Below the pieces are notes generated by a model. That model was not told the DNA's origin. It was given only the letters and a program-made list of their open reading frames with translations, and made no database searches. Position numbers and translations under genes: made by a program. From assembly GCA_964304625.1 (NCBI GenBank), contig OZ199839.1, positions 7,626,001 through 7,690,000 on the forward strand: a DNA stretch of 64,000 nucleotides, written 5' to 3'. Positions within the stretch are counted from its first letter, which is position 1. Each line of letters opens with the position of its first letter. Shown here in pieces: positions 49,807 through 62,130 of this stretch. The DNA comes from Kudoa neothunni (Eukaryota > Cnidaria).

Positions 49807-50288
49807 GAGAAGATTGATATTGTAAAATTCTATAGAAGGTTTAATTCAGTTGAGTACATACATTAGATTAAAAAAATATATAATCTTTAGCTATTTGTCA
49901 GTTGACAAACACAACAAATAATCAAAGGCTGCTTATAAATTCTAAAGTTGTGAAATATTCAAAAAATTTTATTATTTCTAAGACAGCATAAAGGGGATTT
50001 AACTGTTAAGGTTGCTAATGAATAATGTTGTTTTAAATATCACATTTCTCAGCTGCTAAATTAATTTGTTGTTACCTGCTAGATAACACTGAATAATGAT
50101 CGATTTTTAAATATAAAAATTACTTCCTAATCTTTAGCCATCTAAATATGACATTTGGGTGGATTAATCGGTGTAGACGTGTAGATTAAGGTACAATTTT
50201 TCGTTTCTTATTTACGTTATATCAAAAATAGTTTACATTTTATTATAATTTTTATTAAGTAATAAAATCATGAATAATTTTAAAAATG
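49807..50288. other. Spacer
   Basis: Probable promoter side of the preceding minus-strand gene; nothing identified. Confidence 0.5.
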
Positions 50289-50861
50289 CAGTCAATGAAT
50301 TATTTTACGCACTTTTTAAATTAAAAATTTAGATCTAGATAATATATAAAGGTGTACATTCGTACAACTGCCGATCACGTGTCCATACAATTTACACGTT
50401 TTCCCCTGGAAAATTTTGCGGGGAAAGTAAATTAATTGAGTTTAACGGTAAACAAAGTTTAATAAAATAACTAAAAAATTAAAATAAAACACTTTCGCCA
50501 TATCCCTCCAAGGGTATCCAATCTGTTATTTTAAAGCATAATAATATTTCAATCTCTAATCGAATCTTAAAAACAAAACTAATATTGTTTAAATGTTTAA
50601 AAACGCTAATTATTGTCATAATTTCTTTATTTATTTAATAGAATCTAAAAAATTACACATTTCTGGAAAAAATCGAGTTATCATACTCACGTTATTGAAG
50701 AAATATTTATGTTTAAATTATTTCAACAAATTTTACCCAGAATAAAATTATTGATTATTTTTGTTAATAAACTATTTTCTAGGTAAAATTAATGCGACTC
50801 AATAATATTAAATACCTATATATTTTATTACATGGGCGTGCGAAAATGTGTAAACCGGTTA
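50289..50861. mobile_element. Tc1-type MITE (~570 bp), weak ends
   Basis: CAGTCAATGAATTATTTTAC then GCACTTTT on the left and CCACAAATAACCGGTTTAC on the right (reverse strand) match the termini of the 5744 and 25647 elements, though a TA duplication is only visible on the right. Confidence 0.5.
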
Positions 50862-51505
50862 TTTGTGGTATTTTTTAAATATTTGATCATTAATTTACGG
50901 TAATTATTTTTATAAATGAATAAAACAGAAAACAACAATGATATAGAAAGTTAAATTTAATTATTGTAACATCAAAATCTTCTAAAGTCAAAATCATATT
51001 TAGGAAAATGAAAACAATTATTCATACAAACGATGCAACTAATTTAAACATGTTGCGAATCAATAAATCAACTAATCAAAATCATGCACAAATTTTATTA
51101 AACTTAATTATTAAATTAACGTTAAAATTAAAAATGTATCAATATTTTCTATTTTTAATATAAATTGAGATAATAATAATGATATATTAAAGTCCATATC
51201 ATATTACTTTGGTGTCCATTAAATTATTTTAATATATTACCAACAATACATATAGTTTTCGATTAAATGTGGAAATATAAAAAATATTTAACTTAAAATA
51301 AAAATAAATATTTTCTACAATTTTTGACTTCAGTATAAATATTTATTTGCTCTGCGCCAAAAACATCACGATTTTTCGGTATTGGGTAATATATTAATTA
51401 GAAAAAATTAATTTTTATATATTCGCTATATTCGACAATCTTACGGAGAATTTAAAGCGAGGAACACGTCAGATTATTGCGTAATTATGTAATTAATACC
51501 GACGT
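50862..51505. other. AT-rich spacer
   Basis: Nothing recognised. Confidence 0.5.
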
Positions 51506-51509
51506 TTAA

Positions 51510-52855
51510 CTCTCGAATACCTGGGGGTGACCACTATGACCAATCAACGCTTATTATTATATTAATAATTTTTAAAAAATATTTGATTCCCTTTGTGTAT
51601 TTTATAGTATAATGGTGCTCTTAAAAACATTTAAATAATGGAGTTTTACATTTAATATTTTTGCTTAAAATTCAAAAAATAGAAAAAGTTACACGAATAC
51701 CGTCACATGACCACCTTATAAATAATAACATTTAGATAGTTAAAATATATAAAAAAGCTTTTCTGCAGTAATATAAACATTATAATTAGAGGCCTTAATT
51801 TTCGATTAAAATCGATAAACGTCGAATTTTTAAAAATATTTCTACGTTTTCGGTTACAATCAAGGTAATCCGTACAATATTTTTCGTTTTATTATGGACT
51901 GAAAAAGTAGACGAATTGACAATTATATAGCCGAATAAATAGATTCAAATGAGGAAATTGATCTAAAAAATATACCAAAATTTGATAACGCGGATCAACG
52001 AGAAATTCCACAACAAGAGTTGTTGAAACTCTCACCTTATAGAAATGATAAAATGATAGGTTCTGGATTTTAAAGAATAAAAAAATCAAAGTATTTCATA
52101 TTGTCTAGGGCAGGCTAATATTTGGTGCATAGATCGCTATCACCTACAGCTATGGAAAGAAGTTTCTAAAAATTAAATCATTTTCTCAAAAGCTATACAA
52201 TGAATCTAGCGTTTGAACGAATGAGAATGCTTTAAATAAACGTCGAATTTTTTAAAAATAGTCGTCGAAAATTACGGTCTCTAATTATAATTGGACTTTG
52301 AAGCGAGGAATTTTTTTTGTTTCTATAACAAATTGATACTTTCAACTAATTTAATCTGGTATGGGGATCGCGCATATTATAATGATTTTGTTAAATTATA
52401 TATTAAAAAAAAATAACGAGTGAAATATAGTTGTTTAAAATTTAGTTTAGACCTTCTTATCATAATTTAAAAATTCAAAATCCAGAAATCCATGGACTAT
52501 ATACATTTAACATATTTCTGTCAATAGGGGAAAATATTTCATAAAAAAATCTTGTGTTAGAACAATAATAATAATAAAACAGTTTATCTCTAACCTTACA
52601 CGCTATTCGAAATATATACAAGCGCAATTCACAATTATTTCTGTTCCTCGCATTTGCGCAAACAAACGTCACAAAAATGCTTCATTAATTTATTTTTATT
52701 AAATTTGTTATATTTTAAAATGTAAAAAATAACATAAATAATTATTTTCTCAACCTTAAATGCAAAGATTTTTATTATGTTAATGTATTTTTACGTGTGG
52801 TCAGGATGGCCACCTTCCGATATTCGTGTAACTTTATTCCTCATGTGTTCGAGGG
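51510..52855. mobile_element. piggyBac-type element, decayed (1.35 kb)
   Basis: Bounded by TTAA at 51506-51509 and 52856-52859. Left end CTCTCGAATACCTGGGGGTG, right end (reverse strand) CCCTCGAACACATGAGGAAT. A subterminal block, AAGTTACACGAATA.CG, occurs near both ends (about 51685 and 52825). Only short frames survive inside, so no transposase can be called. Its right-hand TTAA contains the stop codon of the next gene. Confidence 0.65.
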
Positions 52856-53209
52856 TTAAGCGCTGTAGTATAAATGAAAATACCCTTTCTTCGAAGACCG
52901 TTCCGAGTGTTCTTCTAATTTAAGTTCGACTAAACCAATTGTGAAAAATCACAAAACAAGCTCGACATTATAACCAGCTCTGTCAACTTTTGCGTAAACC
53001 TCATCCTTATTCACTCTTACTATGGAAAATATATTCGAATTTTATCAATTCACATCATCATTACCAAGTGGCACAACACCTTTGTTTTCATAGAATTCAT
53101 CAAATATAATAGATGACGCTTTGTTAGTGAATTCAATCAATTTTTCTAATTCCTAACGCCAAATAAATTGGTATTATGGCGATTATCACACACAGTAGAG
53201 ATCATACAT
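52856..53209 (-). CDS. Tiny four-exon protein (74 aa) of unknown family
   Basis: Not recognised. Exons 53209-53192, 53152-53065, 53019-52975 and 52929-52856 on the minus strand, with three introns of 39, 45 and 45 nt, all GT-AG, keep one open frame of 74 residues. The product is charged and probably helical: ELEKLIEFTNKASSIIFDEF then VNKDEVYAKVDRAVELKLEE, ending KKGYFHLYYSA. It may be a small complex subunit or the 3' part of a larger gene if the short first exon is wrong. The stop codon TAA is part of the TTAA at the edge of the piggyBac-type element, so the original 3' end and UTR may have been replaced by the insertion. Confidence 0.5.
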
Positions 53210-54600
53210 TTTTATTATTCTCACAAACATTCATTTGAACTGAACTATATGTCTGCAGATGGGATGAGATTAGGGATAGGTAAGAGATAGAGAATTGATG
53301 AAGGACCTAATAATGTCGAGATTATAAAATTGTTAATAAATGAAATTCGTAGATCAATGCATCCATCAATTTAACAATAAAATTGTCCAAATTTGTCTTC
53401 GTCTATATACGAGATCGGAAAATCGATGAAATAATATATAATAATTAGTTATGATATTAATACTATTTGAAATGAAAAATTATTGATAAAAAACTGATTT
53501 CTAAAAACTAATAAAAGAATTAAATTTTTATTATTTTTCGAATTTTAATCGCTGGCTGTTCGCAATTAAAAGTAATAATATTATTTAGTCAAATTTCAAA
53601 ATATTAACCTTCTAAATAGCAGAAAAATTTACACCCTCCGAATATCAAATAAAATTCAGCATTGACTGGAAAAATATGGGGGATTCATCGAGTAAATGTC
53701 CAATTATTAAAGATATATTCTAAGTAGGCATGTGCGCATATTAACGTTGTTATATTTATATGGAGTATGATTGTGTTTGTAGGTGTATTACTGCAATTTT
53801 TTGGTTTTAACATTTAATTCAAGTTTATAACAGCTGCCAATTAATTTAACTTGTTTAAACAACGAAATGTAAAAATGCGCAGAAAAACACAAAATGATGG
53901 AAAATAGTGCTTAATTACCAAAAAAGTTATCATATATGGTTTTAAACTCTTTCTAAAACACGAAAGTTGTCAAAATGTTAAACAATTTTATCATATGTTG
54001 TTGAATTCTGTCTAAAACACAAAACTAAGAAAACTAATGAAGAGTCATCATATTTTAAATTACTAGTACAAAAATCATCAGAATATGAGGAGTTATCGCT
54101 GTATTCAGGAAAGGATAACAAACTTATATCGATGTCACGTATGCATACGGGAATCGCGCGTATAATGTTTCGTCATTTTTTCATTATTTACTCGATAGAA
54201 TTTCCGGGAATTTTTAAAAATTACTTTTCCGATATATGACAAAAAAATCAATTCGTTTTTTTGAAAGCTTTCATAAATATAAAAGATCGAGAAACTGGAG
54301 AGAAGTTATGTTCCATTAATACGCTATAATATCATTGGCAAAATTCACTTGGGGTAGAAATCTATCCCATTTTACTTAAAAGGTTAAATATGATTTACTG
54401 TTTATGTTTTATTATTATTATTATTATTATTAAAAGCAATTAAATATGAGTGGAATATTTGTCTTTTAATTTAAAATTAAAAGACAAATTTTGCTGAACT
54501 GGTTACGCACTAATTGGATAGGGATAGGAGACATGTATTTTTTTATTATCTTAAAATAATTATCGCTTGCTAATTCAATCGCAAGAAGGATTGCATTCAA
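53210..54600. other. Spacer with an ATT microsatellite
   Basis: Two similar ~65-bp units (TTATCATAT...TCTAAAACAC) at about 53930-54025 and an ATT run at about 54411-54432. No gene seen. Confidence 0.45.
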
Positions 54601-54714
54601 TCAGAAAGTTACTTTAAGGTTTTCCTCATGATCTGAATCAATTTTATCGACAGCGTTATTATATTTTTCAATCTGAGCATTTATATTTTTTTCTAAAATC
54701 CGGTTGAAAATTTT

Positions 54715-55460
54715 CTACTGAGATTCGTGTAAAGAATTACGCATTTTTGTGATTTTCTATATAAAATTAACTTTCAAACAAAAAGAACGATGTGAGTACC
54801 GATTCGTTTGTGCTTTCGCTCAAAGATTGTTGTAGCTTTTCAGTAGCCAAATTGCAAGCAGCCTAAAAACCGTCACAAAATCCTAATAATAGAATTACCA
54901 TCGATATAGCTCTGGCTTTTTGCTTCAGCTTGCTTGAAGCGTTGCTCATGCGAATCACTGTTTGAAGTGGTTCTTTTTTTAATAATTTTTTAACTTCATA
55001 CTCCACATTTTTCAATTTTTCAAAAACTGAATCGATATTTCCAACCGAAATCTGGAATTCGGTCCTATTTTTAATGTGATCCACGATAAATTTGTCAAAA
55101 TAGCTGAAATTTTCACTAAATGAGGAGTTTAATTATAGCTGTTAGTATAGGGAGTAGAGATACTTCTCCTTGATATAACCATCACATAATGTGATAATTT
55201 TTTTGTTGGTTGCCTGTGTGATCTTAACACTAGATTTTTCAGCAAGTTAAAATCAAATTCATACAGAAGACTCTTTATAATCTCAAAACATACTATTCAC
55301 TCATGAATCTACGCAATCTCGTACACATTTCTGGATACTGTGAGCATTGCTTGGCTAGGTCGGAAAAATGTTCGTATATCTCTCCCTGTATTTTTAGAAG
55401 TGGTCAATTTAGGTGATTTTTAACATGGCGTTTTACTTTGAACGAGTTGAGGTAATCCAT
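54715..55460 (-). CDS. Coiled-coil protein, gene or recent pseudogene
   Basis: Not recognised. Minus-strand coding pieces with good splice sites: a start exon MDYLNSFK (55460-55437); GEIYEHFSDLAKQCSQYPEM (55385-55313); FEIIKSLLYEFDFNLLKN (about 55292-55164); a long helical stretch, FDKFIVDHIKNRTEF then VFEKLKNVEYEVKKLLKKEP (about 55114-54899); NLATEKLQQSLSESTNES (about 54861-54799); and KITKMRNSLHESQ to a TAG at 54715. Two joins do not work cleanly: a 20-nt intron after the second piece, and a phase mismatch between the third and fourth. After the TAG the same frame stays open for 37 more codons with coil-like sequence, to a TGA at 54601. A membrane-trafficking coiled-coil protein is possible but unproven. 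Confidence 0.4.
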
Positions 55461-56420
55461 TTTCTCAGGCCGAAACCGAAATGTTTAGTAATCTCTGACG
55501 AGAAGAATCGACTCAGAAATCTGTAAATATCAATAATCAATATGGTTGGCTGCACGCTCTTAGTTGATAAAAAATTGTTAGTGTGTATATAGGTTACTCA
55601 GCGAGAATTGGACATTTAATAGACAAATAGATTAAGTTTGTGATATATTTATTCAATTAATGATTGTGTATGCTAATAATCCTCTTATAGCATTCATACA
55701 CAACAAACGTCATTATATTGTCATTATCATAGTTTGGCAACGCTATCATACAGCCTATCGTGTTAATTATCAAACTATTACGTCTAGTATTTATAGATAA
55801 AAATACGTATCACATCTGAGGAAATGCAAGAAATATTTTTTTAAACCTTCTTTGTGTAAAATGACATCTTTTTCGATAGTTTACATAATTAAATATTTTG
55901 CTTGGTTAAAAATATTTAATTATAAATCAATTAAAATTTTAATCTCTTTTTTAGAAAACATAAATGAAAGAATTAATTTACATATTTAATACTAGAGAAA
56001 AATTCACAGCTTTATCCATGAATGGAAATATTTTGAATTGAAAAATAAACTTATACTTTTAGTTGGATCGTAGAAAATATTTTAATTCATTCATAGGAAG
56101 AATTAAACTAAGAATATTTAAAATATTCTACTTTTCAGAATTGTGATGAGCTAAATTAAAGTTAAGATTATTTTAGAAAGATCATCGTAAAAATGACAAA
56201 AACTATAGAGCTATAAGATTACTTACGGAAATTAATACCACTTTATCTGGTATAAATTATAATACACTCTATATATTAAACGCCCGCATAAATGTAAATA
56301 TCACTCTAAATAATTTCAGTATCTATATAATTTAAAATTAGAGCGATTGCATTAATTATAATATATGAAAATTCAATTTAACGGGTGTCTTCAATGAGAT
56401 CTCACGGTGCAACCCTATTT
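55461..56420. other. AT-rich spacer with a hairpin
   Basis: GTGTATGCTA and TAGCATTCATACAC at about 55667-55704 could pair as a stem; no gene seen. Confidence 0.45.
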
Positions 56421-56424
56421 TTAA

Positions 56425-57438
56425 CCCTTTGGAGCACCCATGGGGTCAGATGGACCCGATATTGAATTAATTTCGCCTATACTCTTATATGGAGTCATCT
56501 TGTGTGTTGAAACAATTTTTAACTGTGATAATGGCAGTTCGAATTTGTCAGATATGGGGTGTTGTTGCTAAAACTTTTGTTATGATAATTTATTGATTGA
56601 AAAAAAGTGATAATAAATTCAGTTCTGAATATTGTTAAATAAAAATTAAGATGATTCAATTACAAATGGTTCAACATGAGAAATTATTAAGTCTAACGAT
56701 AAGAGGCTTCGTGGTAAAAGTTCCGAATAATTTGTTTACCCTGTAAAATCATTTTCTAAAAAAAGGAAACACGATATTATCAAATATAAACACATAATCG
56801 ATATTACAGAAACTGACACTTATAGTTAATTTTTGGCGGATACAATGTTAAACAGTATAATTAGCCATACAAATAATTCCCCCAAAAACTTCCATAAATT
56901 ATTTCATTCGCCAAAGGGAGGAATAGACACAGTTAGTCAAATATTTGTTAATTATTTAAATTATCGAACAATTAGAAGACGGCCAGCGGTTAGGTTCCAC
57001 ATTTTATTAGATATAGTGTCAATAAATACACATGTATTACATTGTATGAAAGCAGAAAACCCAATTCGATAAAAAGGCTTCTTGACATAGTTACACACGC
57101 AACATAAAGAAGGAAAATCAATAGAAAAGGTAATACTGATTATATATTCGTTTAAAGATTCTATAGAAGCAATAAATATAAATTTCATGCACTAATTCAT
57201 CCTTATTTAAAAAACCAATGTCATCTCAGTGTTCGTCAAAATGAAAGAAAAACGAGAACTACATGCCTTAACTGCTTAAATTCGTTTTGCAAATAACGTT
57301 CCAACATTTTACTTCATAAATGTGTTAAAAATTAAATATTTGCAATGTTATGTTACGAAATAAACCAATTTTACCGCCTGAGGTCCATTGGACCCCAAGC
57401 GTGCGTTCGAGTAAGTTTTTTGCGCGTGCCTCGGAAGG
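56425..57438 (+). mobile_element. piggyBac transposon relic
   Basis: TTAA at 56421-56424 and 57439-57442 flank ends CCCTTTGGAGCACCCATGGG and (reverse strand) CCTTCCGAGGCACGCGC. Inside, at 56833-57072 on the plus strand, a frame reads HSPKGGIDTVSQIF, then TIRRRPAVRFHILLDIVSINTHVLH, the conserved end of the piggyBac DDE domain (usual form GGVDTVDQM...RRWPLRIFFNMLDIASINA). The catalytic Asp of GGID is kept but the neighbouring D of VDQM is Ser. Upstream coding sequence is gone, so the copy is inactive. Confidence 0.82.
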
Positions 57439-57540
57439 TTAATTAAGTTTCAATCTATCCGATTATAATATACTCCATCAAAATATCATTATTTATGCAA
57501 TTTATAAACCCTTGGTTATATTTAAAGTCGGTTAAAATAC

Positions 57541-58525
57541 GGTAGGTATAAGGACACTTTTAGGCGCCGCTCAGAGGTGTTCGCGATTTGGCCAGAAATA
57601 TGAATTTGACTTCATTATTTACTGGCGATAGGTTTCTAGAAGATCTTTTTAAGGTTAAAAATTGTAATAAAAATTAATTGAATTTTACAACATGTTTAGT
57701 CGATTCCTAAAACGAGGGATTATGTCATTGAAACAGTTAAACATAATGGATGGCCATGCGTTTCGATCTTATCAATGAAAGAAACGGGTTTAAATTAAGA
57801 TAGCTTCCAATTTTATGGTGCCAAATTGTCATTATGAAAAATATTGTTCATAATGTATTTGAAATTAATGACATATTAGTGAAACAAACAAAAATATCGC
57901 CACGAGAAATCATATGTGGATGGAAAAACTACATAAGAGAAATTTATATGGAATATTTCATTATTCACGGGTCCCCTATTGATGATGATGTTGATGTGAT
58001 TGAGAAAATAAACAAATCTCAAGTTTGTAAACAAAAATAACATCTTATGAGGGTCCTCATAAACCAGAATATTAGGATCGTAGCGGGATTAATTCTAGTA
58101 TCTATTTTTACCATGTGGTTGTTGAGAAACGCATCCAAGTCGTCCTTGAAGAAATAATAACTCAAAATTGTAAGAGAGATTAACTCTGTGAACGGACAAA
58201 TGACCTTCCTATCATAATTTAACCCATTTATTTTATGTTAACAGTTGCAAGGAACATAGTGTTAAGTTGGAAACTGTCAAATGTGTACCTATATATCGAA
58301 TAGAAGCAATTTAAGATTTAATCAAACGCAAATTCAGATGCATCACCAATATAAAATCGGAATTGTTGCCCTCTAATTATGTAAATTGTTAAAAAATGTC
58401 CTCTTAAAATATTTTATTAATTTTCTTTAGAATAATTAATGGATTCCATTTACATTGCCTTACTCTATGCGTTTTATTTCATATTCGATATGTAGCGATA
58501 GATACCGAAAAGTGTCCTTGCGCTG
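57541..58525 (+). mobile_element. Merlin-type transposon relic (~1 kb)
   Basis: Both ends carry AAGGACACTTTT in inverted orientation (about 57551 and 58509). The plus-strand frame at 57834-58040 reads SPREIICGWKNYIREIYMEYF and later VIEKINKSQVCKQK, matching the region around the first catalytic residue of Merlin transposases (W.NF.REV..EY.., then EIDESKF.KRKY), although the Asp-Glu-Ser core is altered to EKINKS. A following stretch (RVLINQNIRIVAGLILV) continues the family pattern. Earlier parts are broken. Confidence 0.62.
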
Positions 58526-59042
58526 TATTTAACCTTTAAAGCCATATATAAAACTTTCAAAATTTATTTATCAATTCAAATATATTTAAAATCATGATAC
58601 ATGATATAGGGAATGTATTTGCGTTCAGTCATAATGTGATTCGCCTATTTTTATATCAAAAGGGATGAAATTGTTGTATCAACGGATGCTTAGAACATAT
58701 AAGGAGGAATGTCAGTTTCAACTTATTATCATTTTGAAATGTGTCGATTTGAATCCTATTGTCGAAATCGTATAATCCGTTTAACAAACTTAATACCTAT
58801 TAAATCAGTATTTTCTCAATATTTTTGGAGTTTTTGATGATGTAATGAAAATTTAAATTTTTTTGTAATATCGAAAACTATTGAAAATTCCATAATTGTC
58901 TGCCTGTAGGTGGAAATTATTTATTACGCTTGCGTAATTATCTGTACAAACAAATAATCTTCGTTATATAGCAGCTGCATTTAACACTTAAGAATATGTT
59001 TAAAAAATTGAATTTCATTTGAACTTAAAGTTTCTATAGTAA
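58526..59042. other. AT-rich spacer
   Basis: Nothing recognised. Confidence 0.5.
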
Positions 59043-59300
59043 CAGTAGGTAACCGAAAGTACGAACTTTCATCAATACGACGTATTCAAAATGTATATTA
59101 GATGACACGTTTCATAATAATTTATGATTGTAAAATGGTAAAGTCCTTAAAATATTTTTGAATTAAACTAGGAAATTACAAATCTGCCGTGTCACGTGGC
59201 TACATGATGGCACGTAGATTTTATTTTTGTTTATTGGAAACGGTGGTAAAATTTTAATTTTAACGGATGAATTTTTGTATGAATATTAGAAATAAAGGAC
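59043..59300. mobile_element. Truncated copy of the 2725-3468 MITE
   Basis: Starts CAGTAGGTAACCGAAAGTAC and stays aligned for about 250 bases with the reverse complement of 3468-3220 (shared blocks such as TTTATGATTGTAAAAT and ATTGGAAACG). The other end was not found, so this copy is truncated. Confidence 0.65.
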
Positions 59301-59810
59301 AATTACACCAAAATGTGTCTAAAAGCGCAATAATAATAATAATAATCTCCATTAGACATTTGACAGTACACGCTACAGTAATGGATCGGTCGTAAGTAAT
59401 CCCCTTGGGGATGGGAAAATGGTACGTACTTTTTACGCGTGCACGCGAAAATATTAAGACACCTAAACTAACGTGAACTTGAATAATAATTAATAGACAG
59501 TTATTTTTTGACACGGAAGTTTTTAATCCAAAATGGCAACTATGCTTGCGCAATGTTCACTTTTATTCCCGTCAACTCCTGTTTATGGTTGATCTATAAA
59601 GTCTATTTTTTTAGAATCTGCTGTATTTAATTATATCCACCTGGACATTATGATCGTGTCAATAGCCACTTGAATAAACATCCGAAATAGATTCAAATAT
59701 TAACTCCCACATCTTTGGGTCATGATGTTTAAAATAATTCCCAAGATCTTCTAAATAAAATAAGGCCGGCTTTGAAAGGTTCATTGGTAAAGGAGACGGC
59801 TACTTGATTT
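59301..59810. other. Spacer between elements
   Basis: An AAT microsatellite at about 59325-59346; a minus-strand ORF across it has no domain. Confidence 0.4.
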
Positions 59811-61556
59811 ATTTTCGCCGATTCTTTCACGGTTGTATATAATAAAATAAATATAAATGAATATCGAGAGGAAGAATTCAGATAATTATGATATCTAATT
59901 TTGTTGCAAAATCCTTAACACAACACCATCGGTACACGTGAAATCATCGTTAAATTTCCAATAACCAATGAAAACATAATTTATTTAGTATACGCTAATT
60001 TCTAAGTTTATTATGAGCCATAGTATCAATTTTAGTAATTCTTCGTTGCATTGAAATAACAAAGTATAAAATATTTAAGCTAGTAATTTATCAAATTTCC
60101 CGCGCGTTTGAGAAAATGAGTTCTTCGAGTTTCTTTCACGATGAAGATTTTATTATTGATTTATAACCCCCTTAAATTGTTTAATATACTTATTGATAAC
60201 AAACATTTGTTTCCTTTTTCTTTTAGGTGTAACAATTGCTACAATTTCAATTGTTTTCACTCACCCATAGGAATCTAAAACCTAAAAGGTCAATGTGTAA
60301 AATAAAATCATATGAAAAAAATGATACAAATTATCCATTTGGTTATTTTTGTCAAAATCCACTATTACGGGCCTAAATACAAGTTTCACAATTCGAAGCT
60401 GGAAAACTAAGGTATCTCCTCAAAGTAGAACTTCTGTTTGGTTCGAATTTGTTTCATCACTTCCCAAACATAACTAACGGTGGAGAAAATATACAAGATT
60501 ATTTACAACTGGGGTATGGATGAAACAAGTTTATCTGTCTCCGAAAATATTGGTGTAATCACAAAAGCAGCGGGATATGATTTAAAAAATTGAGAATATT
60601 CGTGCTTCTAATTTTCATATACGTAAACCATTTGATGGTAAAGAGAATTTTATTGAAGTCAACAAAATAATCTTTCACGGCAAGCAGAAAAATTATCGGC
60701 CAGTGACCGACCGGTACATTAAATGAAATTTTTTGAAAACTATAGCGTGCCAATTATTTATCAAATTATATGTCGTAATAACTGATTCATTTAAATAATT
60801 TTTATAACAATTTATTGTGAATAAAGAATTAATGTTAAGTTATAATATAGTATGAAACCAACTGGTAAATAGTAAAATATTATAGAAATATTGAAAACCA
60901 CAATTGTATGTAAATTTTTAGAGGAAAATTTACAAATTATAACAGAAGACTTAAAATAAAATAATTATTTTAAAAACTATAAGAAATGATTGGACATTCA
61001 ATTTAAAGATCGTATGTATCAAAAAGAGTAAGTGACATGTGTAATATATGTTCAACAATATATCATTTAATTACGATTCATATTTCTCATTTTGTTCTCT
61101 ATAAATATCTTTTATAAACAATGGTCCTTCAAAAATTATTTTCTACAATTGTTATTTTAGAATTATTAAGTGTAATGAAGTTCGAAGATTGCTCATATTA
61201 TCACTATAAAAATTTAATGGTAAAATTTTTATGATATAATGATTATAATTTTTTTTATAATTGAGATAAATTAACTAAAAAAATTTATAAACTAAAGTAA
61301 ATAACAATTGATCGTAAAATTATTTAGAAAAGTTCAAAGTCGATGTACAACAAAAATAGAGAAGATAATTTAAAAGTTAGTGTATAAAAAATAAAGCGTG
61401 TTTTCATTGGTTATTGGAAATTTAACGAAGATTTCACATGTACCGATCGTGTTGCATTAGGGATTTTGTAACAAAATTAGATTTCGTAATTATCTGAATT
61501 CTTCCTCTTGGTATTCATTTATTTTATTATAAACAACCGTGAAAGAATCGGCGAAA
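59811..61556. mobile_element. DNA element with ~190-bp terminal inverted repeats (1.75 kb)
   Basis: The left arm (59811-60005), beginning ATTTTCGCCGATTCTTTCAC, is matched at high identity by the reverse complement of 61370-61556; shared blocks include GAGGAAGAATTCAGATAATT and TTCCAATAACCAATGAAAAC. The interior has short broken frames, one at about 60500-60590 (plus) reading WGMDETSLSVSENIGVITKAAGYD, which could be transposase residue. Class not determined. Confidence 0.65.
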
Positions 61557-61606
61557 AAAACTATGCGCAAACGGGTGTTTTTGAGGCGCCACATCCTACC
61601 CTATTA

Positions 61607-62130
61607 CAGTCAAACCTCGATATTGCGAAGTAAATCGGGGATTCAATTTTACTACGTAATACAAAATTAGTACGCAATACCGATGCTCGCACATGCGCAC
61701 CCGCACCCGCACCGAAAGGGAATTGTGTATTTTTATGATTTAACCTATTTTTTAAGCATAAAATCCAGAAATGAAAATATGAGTTAATTGTTAAATGAGG
61801 TTTCTTTTTATTTTTTGTGAAAAAAGTCCGTTATGGTAGTTTAGAGTTCTCTTTTTTTTAGTATTGAGATCAGTCGGTCCATTACAGGGTGTAGGTCGAA
61901 TAAACCTTCAGGTTCTTCTGCGATAAAAGTTTCCCTTAAAGTTTTTATTTCTTCCCTAATTTTCTTTGTAGGGACCTTTTTATAGCTTTGTCTGTTTCAT
62001 CCTTTTCATTATCAGATATATCATCTATGTCGCTATTAATGACGGGAGAGGAGTTTGCTTCATAGTGAACTTTTTCGTTAATTTCAGAAGATGATACATC
62101 ATCAAATGAGTCTAGTTAATTTTAGAAAAA
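61607..62130 (-). mobile_element. Tigger/pogo transposon fragment (3' end)
   Basis: CAGTCAAACCTCGATATTGC at 61607, preceded by TA, is a typical Tigger/pogo terminus. Upstream on the minus strand (about 62130-61850) two frames give an acidic stretch (INSDIDDISDNEKDETD) and, in a shifted frame, EIKTLRETFIAEEPEGLFDL, plausible as the C-terminal part of a Tigger protein. The other terminus is absent. Confidence 0.5.

Noticed and set aside
53930-54025. Two similar ~65-bp units as a minisatellite
   Set aside because: Only two units with moderate identity; too little to call an array.
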